From a virus: a stretch of DNA of 44,250 nt. The stretch lies in the IMG/VR virus record IMGVR_UViG_3300025647_000066, positions 1 to 44,250 of that record; one strand, given 5' to 3'. The notes under the pieces were generated by a model that was not told the DNA's origin, made no database searches, and worked only from the letters and a program-made list of their open reading frames with translations. Shown piece after piece: positions 14,751-21,239 of the stretch (position 1 is the stretch's first letter; every line of letters begins with the position of its first letter). Position numbers and translations under genes: made by a program.

Positions 14751-15080
14751 TTAGAATTCGCAGTCGGGAACTGTGAACGTGGCAGTGTCGCGCATATACA
14801 GCGCATGACCTTGATAGTGGGCATCGTCGGCGGCGACCACGCGCCACCAGCCACGCGATGCGCCACTCCAGATATCGCGCTTGTCGAGTATGGTGTACTT
14901 ACTGCGGATGATAAAGGCGTAGGCACTACCCTGAATCACGACTCGGTAGTAGATGGCCGCGCTATTCTCGCCGATATCGTAAAAGTGGCAATGGTCGTTT
15001 TTTGCTTCACGCGCCACAGCGTTATGCGCTGTGGTGAACCTACGCAGGTCTTGCTTTTTTCTGTTGAGCTTAGTAGCCAT
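14751..15080 (-). CDS. Hypothetical 109-aa protein
   Basis: 109 aa with a basic N-terminus (MATKLNRKKQDLRRFTTAHN) and a beta-rich body ending in FTVPDCEF. Start 15080 with AAGGATACACCATC upstream. No family recognised; the basic head could bind nucleic acid. Confidence 0.6.
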   Translation of the reverse strand: MATKLNRKKQDLRRFTTAHNAVAREAKNDHCHFYDIGENSAAIYYRVVIQGSAYAFIIRSKYTILDKRDIWSGASRGWWRVVAADDAHYQGHALYMRDTATFTVPDCEF

Positions 15081-15105
15081 GATGGTGTATCCTTGAAAAT
15101 GTATT

Positions 15106-15131
15106 GCGGCGAGGGCGATCGCTCTCGCCGC
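15106..15131 (-). promoter_or_regulatory. Intergenic hairpin
   Basis: 11-bp stem (15106-15116 with 15121-15131; one G-T pair) with GATC loop, between a CACCACCACCACCAC tract and the ribosome site of the 109-aa gene. No T-run. Confidence 0.65.
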
Positions 15132-15149
15132 GTGGTGGTGGTGGTGTGA

Positions 15150-15431
15150 TTAGTAAATCTGCTCGAAACCGTTGTCGGACAGCGAAACATCCCAGTCGAT
15201 GGTGTCCGCGATAGCTCGACCATGTTTCTGGCTACGGACGGAGCGTTGCATGAAATAGTAGTGGCCGTCTTCCGCATCAATAGCCAGTCCTTGTCCGCAC
15301 ACGACCAGTACAGCTTTGCCTTCCAGCACTTCGGCGATAAGCGGCTCGCTATTGTCAGGGAACAGCGGCGTGTCGCACCAGCAATACCAATCGCTTTGCG
15401 TGAATTCGTTGAGTTCGATAGTGGTGGTCAT
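15150..15431 (-). CDS. Hypothetical protein, first gene of the leftward early operon
   Basis: 93 aa from ATG 15431, behind AAGGAGACCTATC; an upstream extension has no ribosome site. Compact, acidic, with two Cys in YCWCDTPLF. No family recognised. As promoter-proximal gene it would be expressed first after infection. Confidence 0.65.
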   Translation of the reverse strand: MTTTIELNEFTQSDWYCWCDTPLFPDNSEPLIAEVLEGKAVLVVCGQGLAIDAEDGHYYFMQRSVRSQKHGRAIADTIDWDVSLSDNGFEQIY

Positions 15432-15457
15432 GATAGGTCTCCTTGAAAGTGAAGTGA

Positions 15458-15490
15458 ACGCCGACTCTTCATCAGTATCAACATCGGCGT
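15458..15490 (-). promoter_or_regulatory. 5' leader hairpin of the leftward operon
   Basis: Seven-bp stem (15458-15464 with 15484-15490) with a 19-base loop, preceded on the minus strand by TAACCACC and followed by AAGGAGACC. It is the weakest of the leftward hairpins but has the same layout although no gene is upstream. Confidence 0.45.
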
Positions 15491-15545
15491 GGTGGTTATT
15501 TCCCTGTGATGACAGAGCACCGGTCTGGCGCACCAGCTTACGCAG

Positions 15546-15574
15546 TTGACAGCTGGCGGTTGGTGCTTTCTAAA
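15546..15574 (+). promoter_or_regulatory. Possible rightward promoter
   Basis: TTGACA (15546-15551), 17-base spacer and TCTAAA (15569-15574). The -10 box matches 4 of 6. It would make a short transcript ending at the possible terminator at 15790-15860. Between them no convincing gene is seen. Confidence 0.35.
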
Positions 15575-15789
15575 CAGTGGGATGTGACCGTGGTGTTATT
15601 ATGGTCGGGCGCGATCTCGTCGCGCTTATCGTGGCTTGTTTAGTGTCGGGATCGAAACCGACAATGACGGATGATGTTCGTGCTTTCGCGTTCGCCAAGG
15701 GACAGGCACGACCAACTTTCAACCTCGCTCCTGCGAGGCATCGGAACTGGCGTTCCGAACCGCCATAATAACCATCGGGTCGGGTGGGG

Positions 15790-15860
15790 GAGGCGAACAG
15801 CGAAGCTTCCCTTTACCTGCCTCCCTCGCCGTCTCCGCTGTTGCCCTCGTCGTTTTTTTT
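15790..15860 (+). terminator. Possible rightward terminator
   Basis: Stem GAGG/CCTC plus AACAGCG/CGCTGTT with a small internal loop and a large loop of about 33 bases, then GTCG and eight T (15853-15860). The T-run is good but the loop is long, so confidence is limited. Confidence 0.4.
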
Positions 15861-16161
15861 AGGGCTATTCAGGATGAACGGTTTCGATTGCCAGTTCACG
15901 GGGTCGATTCTATTACTTTCGCCACCTTATTCATCGCCGGAGTTTTACTGGGAGCGACCCAGCTACTCTTCCGACTCGCAAAACGAATGGATCATTAGGC
16001 GGCACTCGCGCCAGCCCTGTGACTTCCACTCGGTTCGCTTATTCGATTTTCAAAGATCAATCAACTGCACCCCAATTATAGCCGTCTTAGAAAAGTTTAA
16101 CAAGCCCAAACTCTACCTTCGCCCTATAAAGTATCTGCTCGCGTTCATTATATATAAGGGG
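15861..16161. other. Control region, left part
   Basis: About 300 bases without a supported gene. Open frames here have no ribosome site and odd composition. The stretch contains the leftward promoter at 16075-16103 and AT-rich blocks (TATATATAA at 16149-16157). Confidence 0.45.
16075..16103 (-). promoter_or_regulatory. Candidate early leftward promoter
   Basis: On the minus strand TTGTTA (16098-16103), 17-base spacer and a perfect TATAAT (16075-16080). It points toward the early operon whose first gene starts at 15431, giving a leader of about 640 bases. A second TATAAT at 16147-16152 lacks a -35 box. Confidence 0.5.
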
Positions 16162-16293
16162 AGCGGTTAAAGTGTAAGTAGCTACAAAAACAATGGATTA
16201 TGTGGGGTTTTGGACGTCGAGCGGTAAACCCTGTGGTTAAAGTGTAAGTAGCTACAAAATCAGCTACTTAGGTGCGTTTTTGGACTACGAGCG
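16162..16293. repeat. Two tandem units of about 70 bp in the control region
   Basis: Each unit runs GGTTAAAGTGTAAGTAGC with TACAAAA behind it, about 20-25 variable bases, TTTTGGAC (16208-16215 and 16278-16285), two bases and CGAGCGGT. GTAGCTAC inside is palindromic, and related AGCTACTTA half-sites follow at 16262 and 16337. These look like operator or iteron arrays at the switch between the two arms. Confidence 0.7.
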
Positions 16294-16425
16294 GTTAATC
16301 TGTGATCAATGTTGTTTCCCTAAGTTATTCTCTTGCAGCTACTTACGATTTCTAATAATGTTAATAAAAGTAAGTATATAAAGCGGAGCTAAGTAGTTGA
16401 ATTGCTCCGCTTTGCGGAAAAAGCG

Positions 16426-16471
16426 AAAAAAAAACCAAAAAAAACCAAAAAAAAACCAAAAAAACCGAAAA
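16426..16471. repeat. Phased A-tracts, intrinsically curved DNA
   Basis: Runs of 9, 8, 9, 7 and 4 A start at 16426, 16437, 16447, 16458 and 16468, that is 11, 10, 11 and 10 bases apart, exactly in helical phase. Such runs bend DNA strongly and are typical of replication origins and some promoters. It adjoins the iterons. Confidence 0.85.
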
Positions 16472-16479
16472 TCTGTCCA

Positions 16480-16570
16480 TTTTGGACACTTACCTGACGG
16501 GTTTTTGTCCAAAGACGGCTTTTGGCCAATACCGGCTTTTGGACACGTTTTGGCCAACAGGTGGCCAAAA
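16480..16570. repeat. ori: TTTTGG(A/C)C iterons, candidate origin of replication
   Basis: Six copies in 91 bases: TTTTGGAC at 16480-16487 and 16537-16544, TTTTGGCC at 16520-16527 and 16548-16555, inverted copies GTCCAAA at 16507-16513 and TGGCCAAAA at 16562-16570. Two more copies lie in the 70-bp units upstream. The last two form a 9-bp inverted repeat. With the curved A-tracts beside them this resembles an initiator-bound origin. No initiator binding is proven. Confidence 0.6.
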
Positions 16571-16646
16571 AATTTATTGCGCTGAAAATCGCGTTTGCGA
16601 CAATTGGGTTTCAGACACTTGCGACAGTGAAGTCCGGCTGTGGTGG

Positions 16647-16705
16647 GCTGGACGATGTTGGTGCGCGGAGTTAGCGTCTCCTCGCTCCGCGCACCACATC
16701 CCAGC
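16647..16705 (+). promoter_or_regulatory. 5' leader hairpin of the rightward operon
   Basis: A 21-bp stem: GCTGG (16647-16651), GATGT (16654-16658) and an 11-bp GC-rich block (16660-16670) pair with 16685-16705; small bulges, 14-base loop. It ends five bases before the AAGGAGAG ribosome site of the first rightward gene, mirroring the hairpin-then-ribosome-site layout of the leftward operon. Confidence 0.7.
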
Positions 16706-16718
16706 AAAAGGAGAGAAT

Positions 16719-16910
16719 ATGCGCGGCATAAAAGCAAAGCGGCTTCGCAAGTTGGCCTATTCGATGGCTACGGATATTGGTGCATACCCACAACACACCA
16801 GCAGTGGTTGGCGATACCCCATAAACTCGCCACGACGATTCTACAAGCACCTTAAACGCCAGCTACGCAACAAGCCACTTGCCCCACTTTACACGAAGGA
16901 TGCGGAATGA
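16719..16910 (+). CDS. Hypothetical basic 63-aa protein, first rightward gene
   Basis: 63 aa, very basic (MRGIKAKRLRKLAYSMATD, RRFYKHLKRQLRNK), start at 16719 behind AAAAGGAGAGAAT. No domain recognised; charge suggests nucleic-acid binding. Stop overlaps the endolysin start by four bases (ATGA). Confidence 0.7.
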   Translation: MRGIKAKRLRKLAYSMATDIGAYPQHTSSGWRYPINSPRRFYKHLKRQLRNKPLAPLYTKDAE

Positions 16911-17470
16911 AGATTGGTGTAGCTACCGGCCACTCGCACCGCACCAACATCACCGAGCGGCGTTTTGAGTTTACCGTCTGCCGCAAAGTGGACAGGCACT
17001 TGCAGTATCTACTCGCCAGTGCGGACTATGATGTGGTTGACATACCAGACCGCATCTACATGGATTCGACCAACGACGAGGCACTTCGCTTTAAGACGCG
17101 CCACTTCAACGAGAATGCTGTCGAACTTGCAGTGGAGCTACACCTAAATGCTGGTGGTGGCAAGTATTCTACCTGCATCTATTGGGATAATGGGGCGCGA
17201 ATAAGCGAGGTTGGATTGGCTGTTTCTGCTTCAATCTGCGCGCAATGGGCTACAGCCTTTCAATGGCCTACCATCGGGGCCATGCCGCAGAGCTATTTCC
17301 AGCGCGATCTGTGGTTTTTAAACAAGTCCAATGCGCCAGCGATCATCCCCGAGCCTGCCTTCAAAGACAACCCTGAACAACGCGCCTACATGGAGACGGA
17401 AGCATTCGCCGCACAGTATGCCGCAACGGTATTTACCGGCATAGAAATTTGGCGATATGAACTTCGGTGA
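16907..17470 (+). CDS. Endolysin, N-acetylmuramoyl-L-alanine amidase (Amidase_3 type)
   Basis: 187 aa. Zinc ligands and catalytic Glu of the Amidase_3 fold are visible: H9 in ATGHSH, E69 in HFNENAVEL, H79 in ELHLNAGGG and E149 in IIPEPAFKDN. It would cut the amide bond between muramic acid and the peptide stem during lysis. One catalytic domain fills the protein; there is no signal peptide and no separate wall-binding domain. It is at the head of the rightward operon, far from the holin-like genes at 2-3 kb, which is unusual. Confidence 0.85.
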   Translation: MKIGVATGHSHRTNITERRFEFTVCRKVDRHLQYLLASADYDVVDIPDRIYMDSTNDEALRFKTRHFNENAVELAVELHLNAGGGKYSTCIYWDNGARISEVGLAVSASICAQWATAFQWPTIGAMPQSYFQRDLWFLNKSNAPAIIPEPAFKDNPEQRAYMETEAFAAQYAATVFTGIEIWRYELR

Positions 17471-17711
17471 GGCGCGACTATGTATAACTGCATTGTGGGT
17501 ATATTGCCGTCTGCGGATTGGTCGGCCTATAGTGGGAATTGGCTACCGCATTATGGGGAAGTTTCAGGTCGAATTGATGATGTATGTCATCATGAAATAC
17601 ATGGAGACGGAAGGAAAGGTAATCGTCATGGACGATGCCTTCCCAAAGGACATTACCCAACCCTTCCGCGTAGCTGAAACAGAAAACGATGAATGCTGTG
17701 ATCTACCCTGA
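17457..17711 (+). CDS. Hypothetical protein (start uncertain)
   Basis: 84 aa from ATG 17457, overlapping the endolysin stop; ATG 17553 would give 52 aa. The C-terminal part (MGKFQVELMMYVIMKYMETE, then DDAFPKDITQPFRVAE) looks like real protein, the N-terminal part less so. A competing frame at 17480-17677 cannot be excluded. No family recognised. Confidence 0.4.
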   Translation: MNFGEARLCITALWVYCRLRIGRPIVGIGYRIMGKFQVELMMYVIMKYMETEGKVIVMDDAFPKDITQPFRVAETENDECCDLP

Positions 17712-17925
17712 AGCCGCAAGGCTTCATAAGGAACTGACCGGAAAGCCAGTGGGTGCGACAAATATGCACCACATCTACCGAACAGCGGTAGGCATTGTCA
17801 TGGACTACGAGCATGGCGCGGCTGAACTGGAAGAAATCGGCGTCACCCCACAACAATACGTCGATGTCCTCATAGATTTTTTCAATACCATCACCGCAGA
17901 GAGCGAATCTATTGAGCGCAAATGA
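17689..17925 (+). CDS. Hypothetical 78-aa protein
   Basis: 78 aa, mostly helical (ARLHKELTGKPVGATNMHHI, TPQQYVDVLIDFFNTITAE). Overlaps the previous gene by 23 bases and the next by 14. No motif recognised. Confidence 0.55.
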   Translation: MNAVIYPEAARLHKELTGKPVGATNMHHIYRTAVGIVMDYEHGAAELEEIGVTPQQYVDVLIDFFNTITAESESIERK

Positions 17926-18259
17926 ACTGCTCCATCCGAGCGTAGACCGAATCGAAGAAAAGACACCCGAACTGCCGAAGGGCTGGGGGATGCTGGCCGT
18001 TGCCATTCTGGAACAGGCACAAATAGATGCCCTATTCCTTGACTACTGGCAAAGCCAGCCCACAAAATCCAGCAAATACAGCAATCGCTTCACCTATTTA
18101 GCGAAGTGCGTTCCACCCATGAAATTCCTGAGAGATAAGGAAAATGCGCCTCGCGTATTCCTTGAAACGCACGGCGTCCCTTGTCACGATGTGGATAGGT
18201 GGGTAAGCCGGTTTGATGCTGGTGAGCGAACCCGTAAGCGGATATCGGACGATCGGTAG
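17912..18259 (+). CDS. Hypothetical 115-aa protein
   Basis: 115 aa from TTG 17912; no ATG fits the N-terminus. Helical and basic toward the end (RFDAGERTRKRISDDR). No family recognised. The stop shares its last base with the next start. Confidence 0.5.
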   Translation: MSANELLHPSVDRIEEKTPELPKGWGMLAVAILEQAQIDALFLDYWQSQPTKSSKYSNRFTYLAKCVPPMKFLRDKENAPRVFLETHGVPCHDVDRWVSRFDAGERTRKRISDDR

Positions 18260-18477
18260 TGAACGAGCAGTTAGATATGTTCGGAAACGAAGAACCACTG
18301 CCAGAAACCGATGCCCTGTGCGATGCTTATACGGCTCTGGCTGTAGCGGAGCTACTCGGCCTGTTAATCGACCCAACGTGGCGAGAACAATACCGAAAAA
18401 CCATGCTGAAGGCGCGTGAACACTACCGCAAACAGCGAGAAAGTGAAGGAGATAGAAATGGCGCGAGGCGTCAATAA
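18259..18477 (+). CDS. Hypothetical 72-aa protein
   Basis: 72 aa from GTG 18259. N-terminus MNEQLDMFGNEEPLPETDAL resembles a QLDMF-type clamp-interaction peptide, which would tie it to the sliding clamp; helical, basic C-terminus. It lies just upstream of SSB and overlaps it by 20 bases. The clamp link is an inference from the QLDMF sequence. Confidence 0.55.
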   Translation: MNEQLDMFGNEEPLPETDALCDAYTALAVAELLGLLIDPTWREQYRKTMLKAREHYRKQRESEGDRNGARRQ

Positions 18478-18892
18478 AGTAATTCTAATCGGGAATGTCG
18501 GAAGCGACCCCACTATCAATTCAACGCAAAGCGGAACGAAGGTGGCCAACGTATCCATTGCTACTTCCGAACAGTGGAACGACAAGAACGGCGAGCGACA
18601 GGAGCGCACCGAATGGCATCGGCTCGTATTCTGGAATCGGCTGGCCGACATCGTTGAGCAGTACGTCAATAAAGGCGACAAGCTCTTTGTAGAGGGAAAA
18701 CTACAGACGCGGAAATACGAAAAGGATGGGAAGGATTTTTACACCACCGAAATCGTAGTTTCGCAGATGGAAATGCTCGGTGGTAGTGGGACAGGGGAGT
18801 ACGCAGTGTCGCAACGAGGCGATACTGCGTCTGGTGCGAAGTCACCGCCACTACCGCCGAGCTACGACGATCAACAAGACCTACCGTTCTGA
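18458..18892 (+). CDS. ssb: Single-stranded DNA-binding protein
   Basis: 144 aa from ATG 18458 behind GAAGGAGATAGAA. OB-fold residues 1-105 follow bacterial SSB (VNKVILIGNVGSDPTI, WHRLVFWNRLADIVEQYV, GDKLFVEGKLQTRKY). A Gly/Ser/Pro linker leads to the acidic tip DDQQDLPF, which recruits partner proteins. It protects single strands in replication and works with the Rad52-type protein. Stop overlaps the next start. Confidence 0.95.
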   Translation: MARGVNKVILIGNVGSDPTINSTQSGTKVANVSIATSEQWNDKNGERQERTEWHRLVFWNRLADIVEQYVNKGDKLFVEGKLQTRKYEKDGKDFYTTEIVVSQMEMLGGSGTGEYAVSQRGDTASGAKSPPLPPSYDDQQDLPF

Positions 18893-19011
18893 TGGAACTG
18901 GTCATTGAAATAGCGTGGGGAATCGGTGCTTTTGTCGTGCTTTGCTTCCTCTATGCCGCCGCAGAGCAGTGGGTAAATAGCCTTCGGGAAAGAAAGGAAG
19001 ATTCACATTGA
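18892..19011 (+). CDS. 39-aa single-span membrane protein
   Basis: 39 aa between ssb and the sulfotransferase-like gene, with overlaps at both ends (TGATG and TTGA). One membrane span (IAWGIGAFVVLCFLYAAA) and a charged C-terminus (NSLRERKEDSH). No family recognised. Confidence 0.6.
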   Translation: MELVIEIAWGIGAFVVLCFLYAAAEQWVNSLRERKEDSH

Positions 19012-19646
19012 ACCTCATTACAGCTTGTCCGCGCAGTGGGACTCTTTATATCAGCAATGTGATGCGCCGGTGCGGTCTGGATATGCCACATGAAATGACC
19101 GGCAAAGACGGCACGGTCAGCTACTTTTTTGCCGTCGATGCAAGCTGGTATCCTATCTACTCAGCCATGCAGAAAAGTGGACGACGACTCCGACACCACG
19201 AAAACGGCAAAAGGCGCGATTTCGCCTTCAAAAACTTTATCCACCAGATGCGCGACCCTATCAAGTGCATCGCATCCATGTGCGCTGTCGTGGTTGTGCG
19301 CGACTGGGAATGGATAGAACACCATACCGGCATTCACCACAAGATGAAGCCGAAGGAAGTGCGTGCGGCAAAGTTCTGGTGCAAATGGAATCAGCTTATA
19401 CGCGACCAAAAACCCGATATGGCCTACCGCGTTGAAGATATAGATACCGTTTGGCCAGAGTTGGCCAACCTGACCGGCATCGACCTACAAAAACACCCCA
19501 CCGTCCCTGATACCTCGCGGACAATGCACCGCATCGGCGGCTACCGAGCACCGAAGCCGTTGACATTCGATATGCTACGGGCAATGGATGCCAGCGTAGC
19601 CGATGAACTCAAAGACGTAGCCGCATCGTTTGGCTACACAATATAG
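19008..19646 (+). CDS. Sulfotransferase-fold P-loop protein
   Basis: 212 aa from TTG 19008, seven bases after AAGGAAG. CPRSGT (residues 7-12) is the phosphate-binding loop and HQMRDPIKCIASM (79-91) the R-x-P segment of PAPS-dependent sulfotransferases. A YRVEDIDTVWPELANLTGI segment near 145 also fits the family. It would move a sulfate (or another group) from a nucleotide donor to an acceptor. It opens the cluster of ParB-like, TET/JBP-type and glycosyltransferase genes, so a modified DNA base or a surface glycan is a possible acceptor. Substrate is unknown. Confidence 0.7.
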   Translation: MNLITACPRSGTLYISNVMRRCGLDMPHEMTGKDGTVSYFFAVDASWYPIYSAMQKSGRRLRHHENGKRRDFAFKNFIHQMRDPIKCIASMCAVVVVRDWEWIEHHTGIHHKMKPKEVRAAKFWCKWNQLIRDQKPDMAYRVEDIDTVWPELANLTGIDLQKHPTVPDTSRTMHRIGGYRAPKPLTFDMLRAMDASVADELKDVAASFGYTI

Positions 19647-19654
19647 GAGAGAAC

Positions 19655-20344
19655 ATGGCTAAGAAAATACCTGTCACTTGCGACCCTGACGGCGACCTCA
19701 AGCGGTTGCCGATGGATCAGCTTGTAAACTTTCAAGGCGACCTAAAGACCCTCTATAAACCGGCCTACGACAAGCTATCGCAATCGCTACAGAAATATGG
19801 CTTCGCGTTCCCGATCTTTATCTGGCATGGGCACAATAAAATACTGGATGGACACCAGCGGATCCATGTCCTGACCAATGAAAAGTGGGAAGTGGAAGGC
19901 GGCATCCCATACGTATCCATCACCGCCAAAGACGAAAAGGAAGCGGCAGAGAAAGTCCTCATCATATCGTCACACTACGGCGTAGTGTCAGAGCAGGGGC
20001 TATACGAGTTTTCGGAAAATAAAAAACTCGACCTCAAGGCATGGGACTTGATGGAAATGCCCGAAATTGATATGGATCGCTTTCGGGCGGCATTCTACGA
20101 TGACTTTGAACAGGCCGAGGCAGGGGAAGCTCATGGTGTAGACGAAAATGAGGCGTTTGCCGGACCTGCCACCGCGACCACTATATCGCAGATCATTCTC
20201 TATTTCCAGCAAGCAGAATACACCGAGATGATACTGTCGATGGAAGAACTCATATCCGCGGAAATAGCCGAGGAAGTTGAAGACCCATCCTCCCTGTTGT
20301 TATACCTCGTCCGAAGGGCCAAAGATGGAATTGCCGAAGATTGA
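19655..20344 (+). CDS. ParB/Srx-domain protein in the modification cluster
   Basis: 229 aa, start behind AGGAGAGAAC. The ParB/Srx domain spans about residues 15-110: RLPMDQLVNFQGD, FPIFIWHGHNKILDGHQRIH (G-x-x-x-G-H-x-R box). An acidic helical C-terminal half follows. Stand-alone ParB-like domains are common beside DNA methylases and base-modifying enzymes in phages, where they are thought to bind or process DNA. It differs from the partition-like ParB at 7639-8421 by lacking the HTH. The next start lies 20 bases inside it. Confidence 0.75.
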   Translation: MAKKIPVTCDPDGDLKRLPMDQLVNFQGDLKTLYKPAYDKLSQSLQKYGFAFPIFIWHGHNKILDGHQRIHVLTNEKWEVEGGIPYVSITAKDEKEAAEKVLIISSHYGVVSEQGLYEFSENKKLDLKAWDLMEMPEIDMDRFRAAFYDDFEQAEAGEAHGVDENEAFAGPATATTISQIILYFQQAEYTEMILSMEELISAEIAEEVEDPSSLLLYLVRRAKDGIAED

Positions 20345-21239
20345 GGTAGTCTGGCGCAACTTCCCCGTAAGTAAGGCCGACAAGCAGTACGCAAGACCCG
20401 AAGATGTAAGCCGCATCGTGGAAGCACCCTGCGTCCTTGAATGCGATGGGCGAAGGATTGCTGCGGCAATTCCTATGGAGTCGCCGAACTTCACGGCAAT
20501 CCTTCGCGCTGTAAAGGTCATTGACTACATATCAACGCATCGCGGCTCTGGCATTCAGTCTACTTCACGCATCTTCGGCTTCAAGCCGCGTGACCAGATA
20601 CGCAGTCCATTCTGCTCCTACGCCGATCTCCATGCCCGACAGCCGAAGCCAGCCGAAATAGTCGCCAATTTCGCCGCGGAAATTGAACCCATATACCGAA
20701 AGCACTTCGGGGCTGAATACAAACACCACGCCGAAAGTGTGGTCGAAGTGCGTGCCGACTACCGCATGGGTAGTTCCGTCTTTACGTCTGGCATCGTCAA
20801 CTACGACAACCTATTGCCCTACCACTACGATCGGGGGAACTTTGATGGTGTATTGTCGTGCATGGTCTGCCTCGTAGACCAGATGAAAGGCGGCGAACTG
20901 CTCATGCCCGAATACGATATAGGGCTACGGCCAACTAACCACGCCTTGATAATCTTCGATGGGCAAGCGGTACTACATGGCGTTGCTCCCTTCCGCTTCG
21001 CACCTAATGGCTACCGCTATACCCTCGTCTATTATTCACTCAAAGCGATGTGGAAATGCCTCCCCCCTGACGAGGAACTTAAACATGCCCGAACCTACCG
21101 GCGTGAACAGCTAAAGAAACGCGCCACCGACGAAAACTATAAAAACGAGTCCGAGAGCCGGCTCAGGTTTACAGCGAAGCGAAGGCAGGGCATTCAACGG
21201 CTACGCAATGCCGATACCTCGCTGTCCGACGATGAATAA
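20325..21239 (+). CDS. TET/JBP-type 2OG-Fe(II) dioxygenase
   Basis: 304 aa from ATG 20325. Residues 145-240 carry the family signature: Fe ligands H167-x-D169 in YHYDRGNF, GGELLMPE, H218 in AVLHGVAPF, and R231 in GYRYTLVYYSLK for 2-oxoglutarate. The charged tail (EELKHARTYRREQLKKR) also occurs in phage members. TET/JBP enzymes hydroxylate the methyl of 5-methylcytosine or thymine in DNA. Its start lies in the ParB-like gene and its end overlaps the glycosyltransferase start by eight bases. No DNA methyltransferase is encoded here, so the base is not settled. The N-terminal 140 residues are of unknown role. Confidence 0.8.
   Translation: MELPKIEVVWRNFPVSKADKQYARPEDVSRIVEAPCVLECDGRRIAAAIPMESPNFTAILRAVKVIDYISTHRGSGIQSTSRIFGFKPRDQIRSPFCSYADLHARQPKPAEIVANFAAEIEPIYRKHFGAEYKHHAESVVEVRADYRMGSSVFTSGIVNYDNLLPYHYDRGNFDGVLSCMVCLVDQMKGGELLMPEYDIGLRPTNHALIIFDGQAVLHGVAPFRFAPNGYRYTLVYYSLKAMWKCLPPDEELKHARTYRREQLKKRATDENYKNESESRLRFTAKRRQGIQRLRNADTSLSDDE

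Noticed and set aside
15640-15690. tRNA-like T arm (TTTCGATCC)
   Set aside because: The loop has eight bases and no acceptor, D or anticodon arms can be fitted.
15784-16170. 128-aa plus-strand open frame in the control region
   Set aside because: No ribosome site, runs through a likely terminator, repeat and promoter signals, and the product looks non-protein-like.
16426-16471. CRISPR-like array
   Set aside because: The short periodic unit is A-tracts with CC, helically phased, with no spacers.
16339-16737. 132-aa minus-strand open frame
   Set aside because: Spans the phased A-tracts and iterons, giving low-complexity Phe/Trp/Gly repeats; best explained as origin DNA.
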